Notes under the pieces: generated by a model
Database searches by the model: none
Seen by the model: only the letters and a program-made list of their open reading frames with translations
Told to the model about the DNA's origin: nothing
Part shown: positions 1-4,653 of the stretch, piece by piece
Position numbering within the stretch: the first letter of the stretch is position 1
Layout of the letters: every line of letters starts with the position of its first letter
Origin: CAYXXZ01 sp964469165
GTDB taxonomy: Bacteria > Pseudomonadota > Gammaproteobacteria > Pseudomonadales > Porticoccaceae
Reading direction: 5' to 3'
NCBI GenBank assembly: GCA_964469165.1
Contig: CAYXXZ010000141.1
Location: 1-5,773 of the forward strand
DNA: 5,773 nucleotides
Made by a program: the position numbers and the translations under genes

Positions 1-234
1 CGCATGGAAAACATTCTCTCCTTCCTCGGCCCCGGCGGTTTCGCGACACCGGACGACGTTTCCATGCTGGAGTGGGCTCAGACGGCCTACGAAAGCACGG
101 ATGTGCAGTGGAACGATTTTTCCAAGGGTATGAGAGCAGACGAAAACACACTCAGGGATTCATCCTCCTATAACGACGAGCTGCAAATGCGCGCCTACTG
201 GTTGCAGTGGGACAAACTGATGTCCGCAGTCTGA
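1..234 (+). CDS. Aromatic-ring-hydroxylating dioxygenase alpha subunit, C-terminal fragment (5' end outside window)
   Basis: The frame is open from the first base and ends at TGA 232-234, giving about the last 77 residues of a larger protein. The ATG at position 4 is almost certainly an internal Met. The segment FLGPGGFATPDDVSMLEW, then WNDFSKGM, then DELQMRAYWLQWDKLM matches the usual C-terminal end of the catalytic subunit of Rieske non-haem iron oxygenases. In that family, the tail of the catalytic domain carries GPGGxxxPDD and an Arg/Trp-rich end. The Rieske [2Fe-2S] motif and the 2-His-1-carboxylate iron site lie upstream and cannot be seen. The beta subunit gene begins 25 nt downstream, which supports an alpha/beta hydroxylase operon. 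The enzyme would add O2 to an aromatic ring using electrons from a ferredoxin and reductase not encoded here. The substrate cannot be inferred from this fragment. Confidence 0.9.
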   Translation, partial: RMENILSFLGPGGFATPDDVSMLEWAQTAYESTDVQWNDFSKGMRADENTLRDSSSYNDELQMRAYWLQWDKLMSAV

Positions 235-247
235 GACGATGAGCGAA

Positions 248-252
248 AAGGA
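248..252 (+). promoter_or_regulatory. Ribosome binding site that decides the beta-subunit start
   Basis: AAGGA at 248-252 lies 7 nt before the ATG at 260, an ideal Shine-Dalgarno distance. The earlier in-frame ATG at 239 has only a weak GAG just upstream and sits 4 nt after the alpha-subunit stop. The start at 260 is therefore preferred, although an extra seven residues from 239 cannot be excluded. Confidence 0.6.
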
Positions 253-259
253 AAATCCA

Positions 260-772
260 ATGACCGACAAATTACTTCTCAAAGACAAGATCGAGACCTT
301 CCTGTTCGCCGAAGCGGACTGCGCCGACGACTGGAAACTCAAGGAATGGTTTGCCCTCTGGGCGGACGAAGGTGATTTGCTCTACCAGATAGGCCCTCTC
401 GATACGCCCAACGGTGCCGAGATATCGCACAACGATATGCTCTACCTGGTGAGCGACAACCGCTTTCGCCTCGAACAGCGCATCATTCGCCTGCAAAAGC
501 CCACCGCCCACGCGGAGTGGCCGATCCGCTCGCGCCTGCGTCACAGCTATACCAACCTGCGCGACATTCAGGTCGAGGGCAACCGCATCAACTGCAAAGT
601 CAACATGCTGGTGGCACGTACCCGGCGCGATACCGAAGGTGTTTCGCTGATTCCCGGTTACGTGCTCTTCCAGCTCGAACAGCACCAGGACCAGTTGAAA
701 ATTCGCCAGAAGCGTATTTTCCTGGATCTGCACATGCTGGCGAGGCCGGGCACGATGGCGCTGATCATCTAA
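260..772 (+). CDS. Aromatic-ring-hydroxylating dioxygenase beta (small) subunit
   Basis: The 170-residue product has the length of the small subunit of alpha3beta3 ring-hydroxylating dioxygenases, a SnoaL/NTF2-like cone fold without metal or cofactor. Visible family features include an N-terminal IETFLFAEADCADDW helix region (about residues 11-25), an FALWADEGDLLYQIGP strand stretch (31-46), RLEQRIIRLQKPTAHAEWP (70-88) and SRLRHSYTNLRDIQVEG (91-107). This last stretch is the typical R-x-R-H-x-x-x-N element contacting the alpha subunit. The end KIRQKRIFLDLHML (147-160) matches the usual final strand. It follows the alpha gene on the same strand with a 25-nt gap, so the two are almost certainly co-transcribed. 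The beta subunit mainly stabilises the hexamer, and in some enzymes it influences substrate range. Family assignment is firm; the specific substrate is unknown. Confidence 0.9.
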   Translation: MTDKLLLKDKIETFLFAEADCADDWKLKEWFALWADEGDLLYQIGPLDTPNGAEISHNDMLYLVSDNRFRLEQRIIRLQKPTAHAEWPIRSRLRHSYTNLRDIQVEGNRINCKVNMLVARTRRDTEGVSLIPGYVLFQLEQHQDQLKIRQKRIFLDLHMLARPGTMALII

Positions 773-800
773 CGCCCCTCCCCCGCCGCCGTAAAGCGTT

Positions 801-828
801 TTGCGCAGCACAGGGAAGTGCTACCATA
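801..828 (+). promoter_or_regulatory. Possible sigma70-type promoter with inverted repeat (candidate TetR operator)
   Basis: The 97-nt gap 773-869 holds TTGCGC (801-806) and TACCAT (823-828) separated by 16 nt, a weak -35/-10 pair. Exactly between them is a perfect 5-bp inverted repeat, AGCAC (807-811) and GTGCT (818-822) around AGGGAA. A repressor bound there would block polymerase, as is common for autoregulated TetR proteins. Arms of 5 bp are short and could arise by chance. The hairpin followed by a T run at 835-840 could also be a poor terminator for the dioxygenase operon. Confidence 0.3.
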
Positions 829-869
829 GCCCCCTTTTTTATTCTTCCGTTACACAGAGATCAGGATGG

Positions 870-1505
870 ATGGCCAAATCTGAGGCAAACGAAACCACCA
901 GTATGCGAGATCGGATTCTCGCCGTCGCCACCGAGTTGTTTTCCGCAAAGGGCTTCGAGGGCGTTTCGATACGCAATATTGCCAACGAGGTCGGCGTCAA
1001 GCTGCCCACCCTGTATTACTACTTCAAGGACAAGCGCGATCTGTACGAAGAGGTGGAATCCACCGCCTATGGTGAGGCCCGCGACCGCCTTGAGAAAGTA
1101 CTTCACCTGAGCGGCACTCCCGAAGAGCGGCTCAGAAAATTTCTCGAAGAGCTGATTTCAATTCTCGACAAGGATATCCGTTTCTACAGGCTGGTGCAGC
1201 GCAACCTGCTGGAGTCCGATCCGGAAAACAGAAAATTTCTTGTCAAAAACGGCCTGCAAGCACTTTTCGATGGCCTGAAAAATGTCATCGAATCCCTCGA
1301 CACCAAGACGAATGCCGATATCGCCACCATGGGAATCCTCGCCACCGTCATCGGTTTTATCGGCCTCAAGGGTGGCGCCCAGTTTCTGGACAACTACAAT
1401 TACGCAAAAAAGCCCGCCAAAGCCAACCAGGCCATGGTCGAGGCCATCCTCTACACCCTGGAATACCTGCCGAAAAAAGACCAGCGCGAGCCCGCCGCAT
1501 CCTGA
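870..1505 (+). CDS. TetR/AcrR-family transcriptional regulator
   Basis: From the ATG at 870 the product is 211 residues, normal for a TetR repressor. The N-terminal DNA-binding domain is clear: MRDRILAVATELFSAKGFEG (12-31), then VSIRNIANEVGVKLPTLYYYF (32-52), the helix-turn-helix with the characteristic recognition-helix ending PTLYYYFKDKRDLYEEV. The rest is a helical ligand-binding and dimerisation domain with no ligand signature that I recognise. The frame extends up to a TTG at 801, but the leading residues are atypical. The 870 start is followed at once by the normal TetR N-terminus. A purine-rich GAGATCAGGA (857-866) lies before it, with AGGA closer than ideal. A second ATG at 903 has no ribosome site. 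Its position directly after the dioxygenase genes suggests control of ring-oxidation genes, itself, or the convergent CoA-enzyme operon. The ligand is presumably a pathway intermediate, which is inference. Confidence 0.9.
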   Translation: MAKSEANETTSMRDRILAVATELFSAKGFEGVSIRNIANEVGVKLPTLYYYFKDKRDLYEEVESTAYGEARDRLEKVLHLSGTPEERLRKFLEELISILDKDIRFYRLVQRNLLESDPENRKFLVKNGLQALFDGLKNVIESLDTKTNADIATMGILATVIGFIGLKGGAQFLDNYNYAKKPAKANQAMVEAILYTLEYLPKKDQREPAAS

Positions 1506-1513
1506 CGGCGGGC
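1490..1513. terminator. GC-rich perfect hairpin at the convergent gene junction, possible terminator
   Basis: GCCCGCCG (1490-1497) and CGGCGGGC (1506-1513) form a perfect 8-bp stem with an 8-nt loop. The loop contains the last codon and TGA stop (1503-1505) of the TetR gene. It lies between two genes that end toward each other, where a terminator acting in both directions would be expected. Neither side has a T tract right after the stem. On the minus strand a TTTTTT run begins about 13 nt past it, inside the regulator gene. It may therefore protect a 3' end or help Rho termination rather than act as a classical intrinsic terminator. Confidence 0.4.
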
Positions 1514-1545
1514 AAGCTGCGAGAAATCAAAAAATACCGCAACCT

Positions 1546-1890
1546 TCAAATAGTTGACGACTGAAAGACGATCTTGTTGTTGCGCACCACGAAGGTGTCG
1601 CAGCCGATATCGTGCCAGGGTTTTGCCTGCCAAAGAAAATAGGCATATTCGCCATCGGCCTGCAGCTTGAGCGTTTTCAGCGCCTCCCAGAAACCTTCAG
1701 GAAAACTGACGATTTCGTTGGCGAAGAACGGCCTGATCTCATCGTGCCCCCGGTGAATGCCCGATGGCGACATGATGATGGCATCCTCTGCGTAGTCTTC
1801 AAGAATACGCTCCACACCCCCTTTGAAGGCAAGCGCGTGGCTTTTCAGTACCGCCATGGTTGCGGCGGTTGTTTCGTCATTTTGTGTCAT
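1546..1890 (-). CDS. SnoaL-like / NTF2-family small protein
   Basis: The 114-residue protein has the pattern of the SnoaL/NTF2-like superfamily: an N-terminal helix (about 10-35, ending VERILEDYAEDAIIMSPSG), the short GHDEIRPFFANE helix (48-59), then beta strands ending WHDIGCDTFVVRNNKIVFQSSTI (92-114). The D-T-F-V-V-R-N-x-K-I end is typical of this group. Members include polyketide cyclases, ketosteroid isomerase-like enzymes, limonene-epoxide hydrolase relatives and non-catalytic binders, so the function cannot be fixed. The ATG at 1890 has an excellent ribosome site. It is the last gene of the minus-strand set, 62 nt beyond the acyl-CoA dehydrogenase stop, with a palindromic repeat between. 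It shares its fold, but no obvious close sequence similarity, with the dioxygenase beta subunit in the same window. There is no signal peptide or membrane segment, so it is probably cytosolic. Confidence 0.8.
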   Translation of the reverse strand: MTQNDETTAATMAVLKSHALAFKGGVERILEDYAEDAIIMSPSGIHRGHDEIRPFFANEIVSFPEGFWEALKTLKLQADGEYAYFLWQAKPWHDIGCDTFVVRNNKIVFQSSTI

Positions 1891-1895
1891 CTTTT

Positions 1896-1903
1896 CCTCC
1901 TTT
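1896..1903 (-). promoter_or_regulatory. Strong ribosome binding site of the SnoaL-like gene
   Basis: The minus strand reads AAAGGAGG, a near-perfect match to the 16S anti-Shine-Dalgarno end, 5 nt before the ATG at 1890. It fixes the start and implies efficient translation. It lies 7 nt beyond the nearby palindrome. Confidence 0.75.
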
Positions 1904-1910
1904 CCTGACT

Positions 1911-1940
1911 CCGTAGGGGCAATTCATGAATTGCCCCTAC
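1911..1940. repeat. Palindromic intergenic repeat, copy 1 (28-bp perfect palindrome at 1913-1940)
   Basis: Each arm reads GTAGGGGCAATTCA and is followed directly by its exact reverse complement, so 1913-1940 is a 28-bp perfect palindrome. Thirty bases (1911-1940) are identical to 3222-3251. The element lies 12 nt past the stop of the acyl-CoA dehydrogenase gene and before the ribosome site of the next gene. It resembles the dispersed REP-like elements found in many bacteria, which when translated give spurious peptides containing VGAIHELPLR. As RNA it would fold into a stable hairpin, so it may protect or terminate the upstream transcript. No T tract follows on the minus strand. Confidence 0.9.
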
Positions 1941-1952
1941 ATTCGCAGCACC

Positions 1953-3110
1953 CTAAAGACCGCGCATGATCGTCTCCAGCTGCATTTCCGAGACGCCCAT
2001 GGCGTAGCGGTGGCCGCGCGCCGCCGCGACGATCTTTGAGATGGGATGCTCGTTGCTGTAGCCCATGGCGCCGTGCAGATGGGCGCAGATGTCCGACACT
2101 TCCACTTCCATCTCGGTACACCACAGTTTGGCCATGGATGAGCGCTCTGGCGTCAGCCAGCCTTCGTTCGCCTCCACCAGGCATTTGTCGACGAAGGCTC
2201 GGGCTACTGCAATGCGCATTTTCACCTGGGCCAACCTGGCTTTCACCGATGGCAGATCCAGAAGCGTCTTGCCAAACCCCTGACGTTCGCCGGTGAAATC
2301 TCGCGCCATCTGGTAGGCGAGCTCGCTGGAGGCAACGGAGCGCGCGGCGTAGAGCAGTCTCGTCAAACCCAGCACCCGTGCCATCGGGCCCAGCCCGCTA
2401 CCCTCGGGGCCACCCAGCAAACAGCTCTCATCGACGCGGACATCGTCGAAAAACACCTCACCCAACACGCTGCAGCCACGCAACATGGTCTGGAAAGGTT
2501 TGCCCTTGCTGACGCCCGGCGTTGCAGCATCGACCAGGAACAGGCCGACCCGTGGTTTGGCATCGCCGTCGATAATTGTCGCGGCGAGCAGGCACAGGTC
2601 GAGATGAGATGCATTGGTGATCCATGCCTTGGCACCATTGATGACGTAGCTTTCGCCCTCCTTGCGGGCGGTGGTGCGCATCGCCCCCAGGTCGGAGCCG
2701 GAGTGGGGCTCGGTCAGCAAGCCTTCCGCAACCACACTGCCGTTGGCAAATTTGGGCAACCAGGTGCGTTTTTGCTCCTCGGTGCCGCCCACCAGAATGA
2801 TGTAGGCGGAGGCATCGGTGTCCAGACCGCTGTCCATACTGGCGCCCGCTGGCGAGTAGCCGTGTTCTTCGTAGCAAACCGCCATGTGCAGCAGGTCGCC
2901 ACCACCACCGCCATATTCCTCGGGGATACCGGGACAAAGAATACCCGCATCCGCAGCCTTGTAGAAAATATTGCGGTCGAATATTCCCGCCTCTTCCCAC
3001 GCGCCGATGTTGGGTTCTATTTCCTCGGCATAGAAGCGCCGCACTTGCTTGCGGAATTGGTGGTGGGTTTCATCGAATATTCCACGGGGAACATGATCGA
3101 TTTCTCTCAT
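1953..3110 (-). CDS. Acyl-CoA dehydrogenase-family protein lacking the canonical catalytic Glu
   Basis: The 385-residue length is standard for this FAD flavoenzyme family, which normally introduces an alpha-beta double bond into acyl-CoA and passes electrons to ETF. Family landmarks are PEEYGG (63-68), GLLTEPHSGSDLGAM (130-144), NGAKAWITN (158-166) and GERQGFGKTL (274-283). The C-terminal block HLHGAMGY (344-351) replaces the usual QxxGGxGY. Where medium-chain enzymes have the catalytic base in YEGTS, this protein has YAMGVS, so Met371 stands in the Glu position. At the alternative base site of isovaleryl- and long-chain enzymes it has Thr250 (LGLTRLL). These are manual alignments. The start at 3110 has GGAG (3118-3121) 7 nt upstream. 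It sits between the crotonase and SnoaL-like genes, flanked on both sides by palindromic repeats. It may do different chemistry, or act as the non-catalytic half of a heteromer. The family is sure; the reaction is not. Confidence 0.9.
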   Translation of the reverse strand: MREIDHVPRGIFDETHHQFRKQVRRFYAEEIEPNIGAWEEAGIFDRNIFYKAADAGILCPGIPEEYGGGGGDLLHMAVCYEEHGYSPAGASMDSGLDTDASAYIILVGGTEEQKRTWLPKFANGSVVAEGLLTEPHSGSDLGAMRTTARKEGESYVINGAKAWITNASHLDLCLLAATIIDGDAKPRVGLFLVDAATPGVSKGKPFQTMLRGCSVLGEVFFDDVRVDESCLLGGPEGSGLGPMARVLGLTRLLYAARSVASSELAYQMARDFTGERQGFGKTLLDLPSVKARLAQVKMRIAVARAFVDKCLVEANEGWLTPERSSMAKLWCTEMEVEVSDICAHLHGAMGYSNEHPISKIVAAARGHRYAMGVSEMQLETIMRGL

Positions 3111-3142
3111 GCGTTGACTCCAGTTGAAATTGCAGGGTTTTG

Positions 3143-3169
3143 CTTATACATAATTGGGCTGCGTTGTAA
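3143..3169 (-). promoter_or_regulatory. Weak candidate promoter before the acyl-CoA dehydrogenase gene
   Basis: The 154-nt gap 3111-3264 is the longest gene-free stretch. On the minus strand it contains TATAAG (3143-3148), a good -10 match 32 nt before the start codon. TTACAA (3164-3169) is a poor -35 at a short 15-nt spacing. The + strand hexamer taattg occurs at 3151-3156 and 3167-3172, a direct repeat that could serve a regulator. This could give the last two genes separate expression, but transcription from upstream is equally possible. Confidence 0.25.
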
Positions 3170-3221
3170 TTGAGCGATAAGTTACACGGAGACAACCCTG
3201 CCTGTAGATTCCCGCAGCATA

Positions 3222-3252
3222 CCGTAGGGGCAATTCATGAATTGCCCCTACG
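3222..3252. repeat. Palindromic intergenic repeat, copy 2 (30-bp perfect palindrome at 3223-3252)
   Basis: This copy is identical to 1911-1940 over 30 bases, and its palindrome is extended by one pair to CGTAGG...CCTACG at 3223-3252. It lies 12-13 nt past the crotonase stop. Flanking ATACCG (3219-3224) and CGGTAT (3258-3263) are also complementary, so the hairpin base could be extended in a form that leaves a small bulge. The + strand side continues into TATTTTATTT, but no + strand gene ends here. The minus-strand side has no T tract. A role in mRNA 3'-end stability, or as a dispersed mobile-type repeat, is more likely than intrinsic termination. Confidence 0.9.
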
Positions 3253-3264
3253 TACGCCGGTATT

Positions 3265-4062
3265 TTATTTACCTTTGAAATTGGGCTTGCGCTTCTCGAA
3301 GAACGCCTTGAGACCCTCCGGCACATCCTCGGTCTGCATGGCCTGCCCATAACTTTGCGCCTCCATGGTGCCCTGTTCCATCATGGAATTCTGTTGCGAG
3401 GCGTACATCAATTTTTTGATCAAGCCGTAGCCCTTGGTTGGGCCCGACACCAATCGTTTCACGAGCTTTTCGGTTTCTTCCTGCAGTTGCGCCTCGGGAA
3501 CCACGAAGTTGACCAGCCCCATGTCCTTGGCTTCCTGCGCATTGATGCGGTCACCGAGCAGCGCCATCTGCAACGAGCGGCGCAGGCCGATATGGCGCGG
3601 CAGGAAATAGGTGGTCAGGCCATCGTTGCTGCCGCCGTGGAGAATATGTGCCGCCCAGATGAAGGACGTGTCCGCGGCGATCACCAGATCGCAGGCGCCG
3701 ATGAAACCCATGGCCGCACCGGCGGCACCGCCCTGGACACTGGCAACCACCGGCTGATCCAGGCGTTGCATGGTCTGGATCATGAAGTTGTAATCGTGAA
3801 TCGGGTTTTCACCGAATTCCGCCACTTCCGCCTTGGTCATGGAGCCGTAATCCGAAATGGACTCCAGGTCGCCACCGGCCATGAAATGCTTGCCTTCACC
3901 GCGGATCAGAACGACACGCACATCGTCCCGCTCACGCAGCTCAAGAAAGATTTTTCTCAGGGGCGCAATCATCCGTGGATGAAAGGCATTGGCCTTTTCA
4001 GGGCGGGAGAAAGTGATGATGGCGCAGCCATCCTGTACGGCAAATGTAAAGTCCTGGGACAT
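3265..4062 (-). CDS. Enoyl-CoA hydratase/isomerase (crotonase) family protein without hydratase glutamates
   Basis: The 265-residue product has the crotonase fold pattern. ANAFHPRM (24-31) and KHFMAGGDL (58-66) form one half of the CoA oxyanion hole, and SVQGGAAGAAMGFIGACDLVIA (108-129) the second. FIWAAHILHGGSNDGLTTYFLPRHIG (134-159) is the active-site segment, and EGLKAFFEKRKPNFKG (249-264) the trimer-forming tail. By hand alignment the two Glu residues of true hydratases (rat Glu144 and Glu164) are Gly119 and Ala138. An Asn-Asp pair (146-147) sits where PaaG-type isomerases carry an Asp. It may be an isomerase, ring-opening enzyme or lyase on a CoA ester rather than a hydratase. The ATG at 4062 is chosen because AGGAG precedes it by 5 nt; a TTG five codons earlier overlaps that site. 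It follows the helical protein gene after 45 nt and probably shares its transcript. Confidence 0.9.
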   Translation of the reverse strand: MSQDFTFAVQDGCAIITFSRPEKANAFHPRMIAPLRKIFLELRERDDVRVVLIRGEGKHFMAGGDLESISDYGSMTKAEVAEFGENPIHDYNFMIQTMQRLDQPVVASVQGGAAGAAMGFIGACDLVIAADTSFIWAAHILHGGSNDGLTTYFLPRHIGLRRSLQMALLGDRINAQEAKDMGLVNFVVPEAQLQEETEKLVKRLVSGPTKGYGLIKKLMYASQQNSMMEQGTMEAQSYGQAMQTEDVPEGLKAFFEKRKPNFKGK

Positions 4063-4067
4063 GGTCT

Positions 4068-4072
4068 CTCCT
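4068..4072 (-). promoter_or_regulatory. Ribosome binding site fixing the crotonase start
   Basis: AGGAG on the minus strand, 5 nt before the ATG at 4062. The alternative TTG start at 4077 would place this motif inside the coding sequence and has no site of its own, so it is rejected. Confidence 0.65.
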
Positions 4073-4107
4073 GTCAATGGGTATGGAATATAGAAAAAAA
4101 TTGTCGC

Positions 4108-4653
4108 TTAGCGTTGGTGATTCTCTGAAGACAACAGTTCTTCGAGTGATGGAATTTTTTCAGGCTCCAGCTCGAAACCTGCTTTGGCCACCCAGGCCCG
4201 CTCTCTGAGCAACTGCGGTCTGGCGTATTTGAACGTCAAGTATGTCACGGCGGCGACCGCTTGCGGGTCGCTGCCGTCCAGCAACGTCTGCACCTGCTCA
4301 TCGACGGCGGTCTTCACCCTGGTGAGAGCCTGCGCCAGTTCGTCTGGCAAGGGCAGTTTGGTATCGAGCGCGGGTGCCAGATCATCGAGCAACGTTCGGC
4401 TCTTCTGCACCGCCTGGCTCGCAGGTGTTGCGGAAATCTCCAGTAAATCCTGCAGAAATGCCCGGTAGTCCCGCAGCTCGGCAATCAGGTAGTGGAGCTG
4501 CATATCGTGCTGCTCGATCAGCATGGCAATGTTGGCGGCAACGATGTTGGCTTGATCAACAGCCAGTTTTTCATCGCTGGCAATGGCGGGGATGATCACC
4601 TCCCGAAGCGATCGCAACATGGCTTTCAGGCGTGTCTCTGTATCAGGCTGCAT
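4108..4653 (-). CDS. Small helical protein of unknown function, coupled to the phosphotransferase
   Basis: The 181-residue protein is predicted by eye to be almost all helical. The N-terminal half includes LKAMLRSLREVIIPAIASDEKL (9-30) and NIVAANIAMLIEQHDMQLHYLI (36-57), followed by a helix-rich acidic C-terminal half. The pattern PAI...VAAN.AMLI.. resembles, weakly, the DUF6285-type proteins often encoded beside acyl-CoA-linked phosphotransferases, but I cannot confirm membership. No signal peptide, membrane segment or catalytic motif is visible. The frame is open up to 4725, but the ATG at 4653 is preferred. It has AGGAG (4662-4666) 8 nt upstream, and the residues before it look like a shadow of the other frame. 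The gene overlaps the phosphotransferase stop by 11 nt, a sign of translational coupling and perhaps fixed stoichiometry. A role as partner or activator of the kinase-like protein is inferred from this context only. Confidence 0.8.
   Translation of the reverse strand: MQPDTETRLKAMLRSLREVIIPAIASDEKLAVDQANIVAANIAMLIEQHDMQLHYLIAELRDYRAFLQDLLEISATPASQAVQKSRTLLDDLAPALDTKLPLPDELAQALTRVKTAVDEQVQTLLDGSDPQAVAAVTYLTFKYARPQLLRERAWVAKAGFELEPEKIPSLEELLSSENHQR

Noticed and set aside
272..811. A 179-codon minus-strand open frame opposite the dioxygenase beta subunit
   Set aside because: It lies entirely antisense to a well-supported gene and shows no domain.
801..869. N-terminal extension of the TetR protein from a TTG at 801
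   Set aside because: The extra 23 residues do not look like a TetR N-terminus and overlap the probable promoter; the ATG at 870 fits the family.
2604..3173. A 189-codon + strand open frame opposite the acyl-CoA dehydrogenase gene
   Set aside because: It is antisense to conserved dehydrogenase motifs, with low-complexity content and no ribosome site or recognisable domain.
1911..3252. The repeat pair as ends of a composite transposon carrying the acyl-CoA dehydrogenase gene
   Set aside because: No transposase is present. Each copy is self-palindromic rather than a terminal inverted repeat, and I see no target-site duplication.
3144..3352. Short frames on both strands containing the peptide VGAIHELPLR
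   Set aside because: The peptide is the translation of the palindromic repeat itself, a known source of false gene calls. The frames also run into the crotonase gene.
4081..4112. A T run (minus strand, after the helical protein stop) as an intrinsic terminator
   Set aside because: Only a 3-bp stem can be drawn before the T run, too weak for termination; the next gene starts 45 nt on and is probably co-transcribed.
3355..4128. A 257-codon + strand open frame opposite the crotonase gene
   Set aside because: It is the antisense shadow of a clear family gene. It has no family motifs, and its length follows from the codon bias of the real gene.
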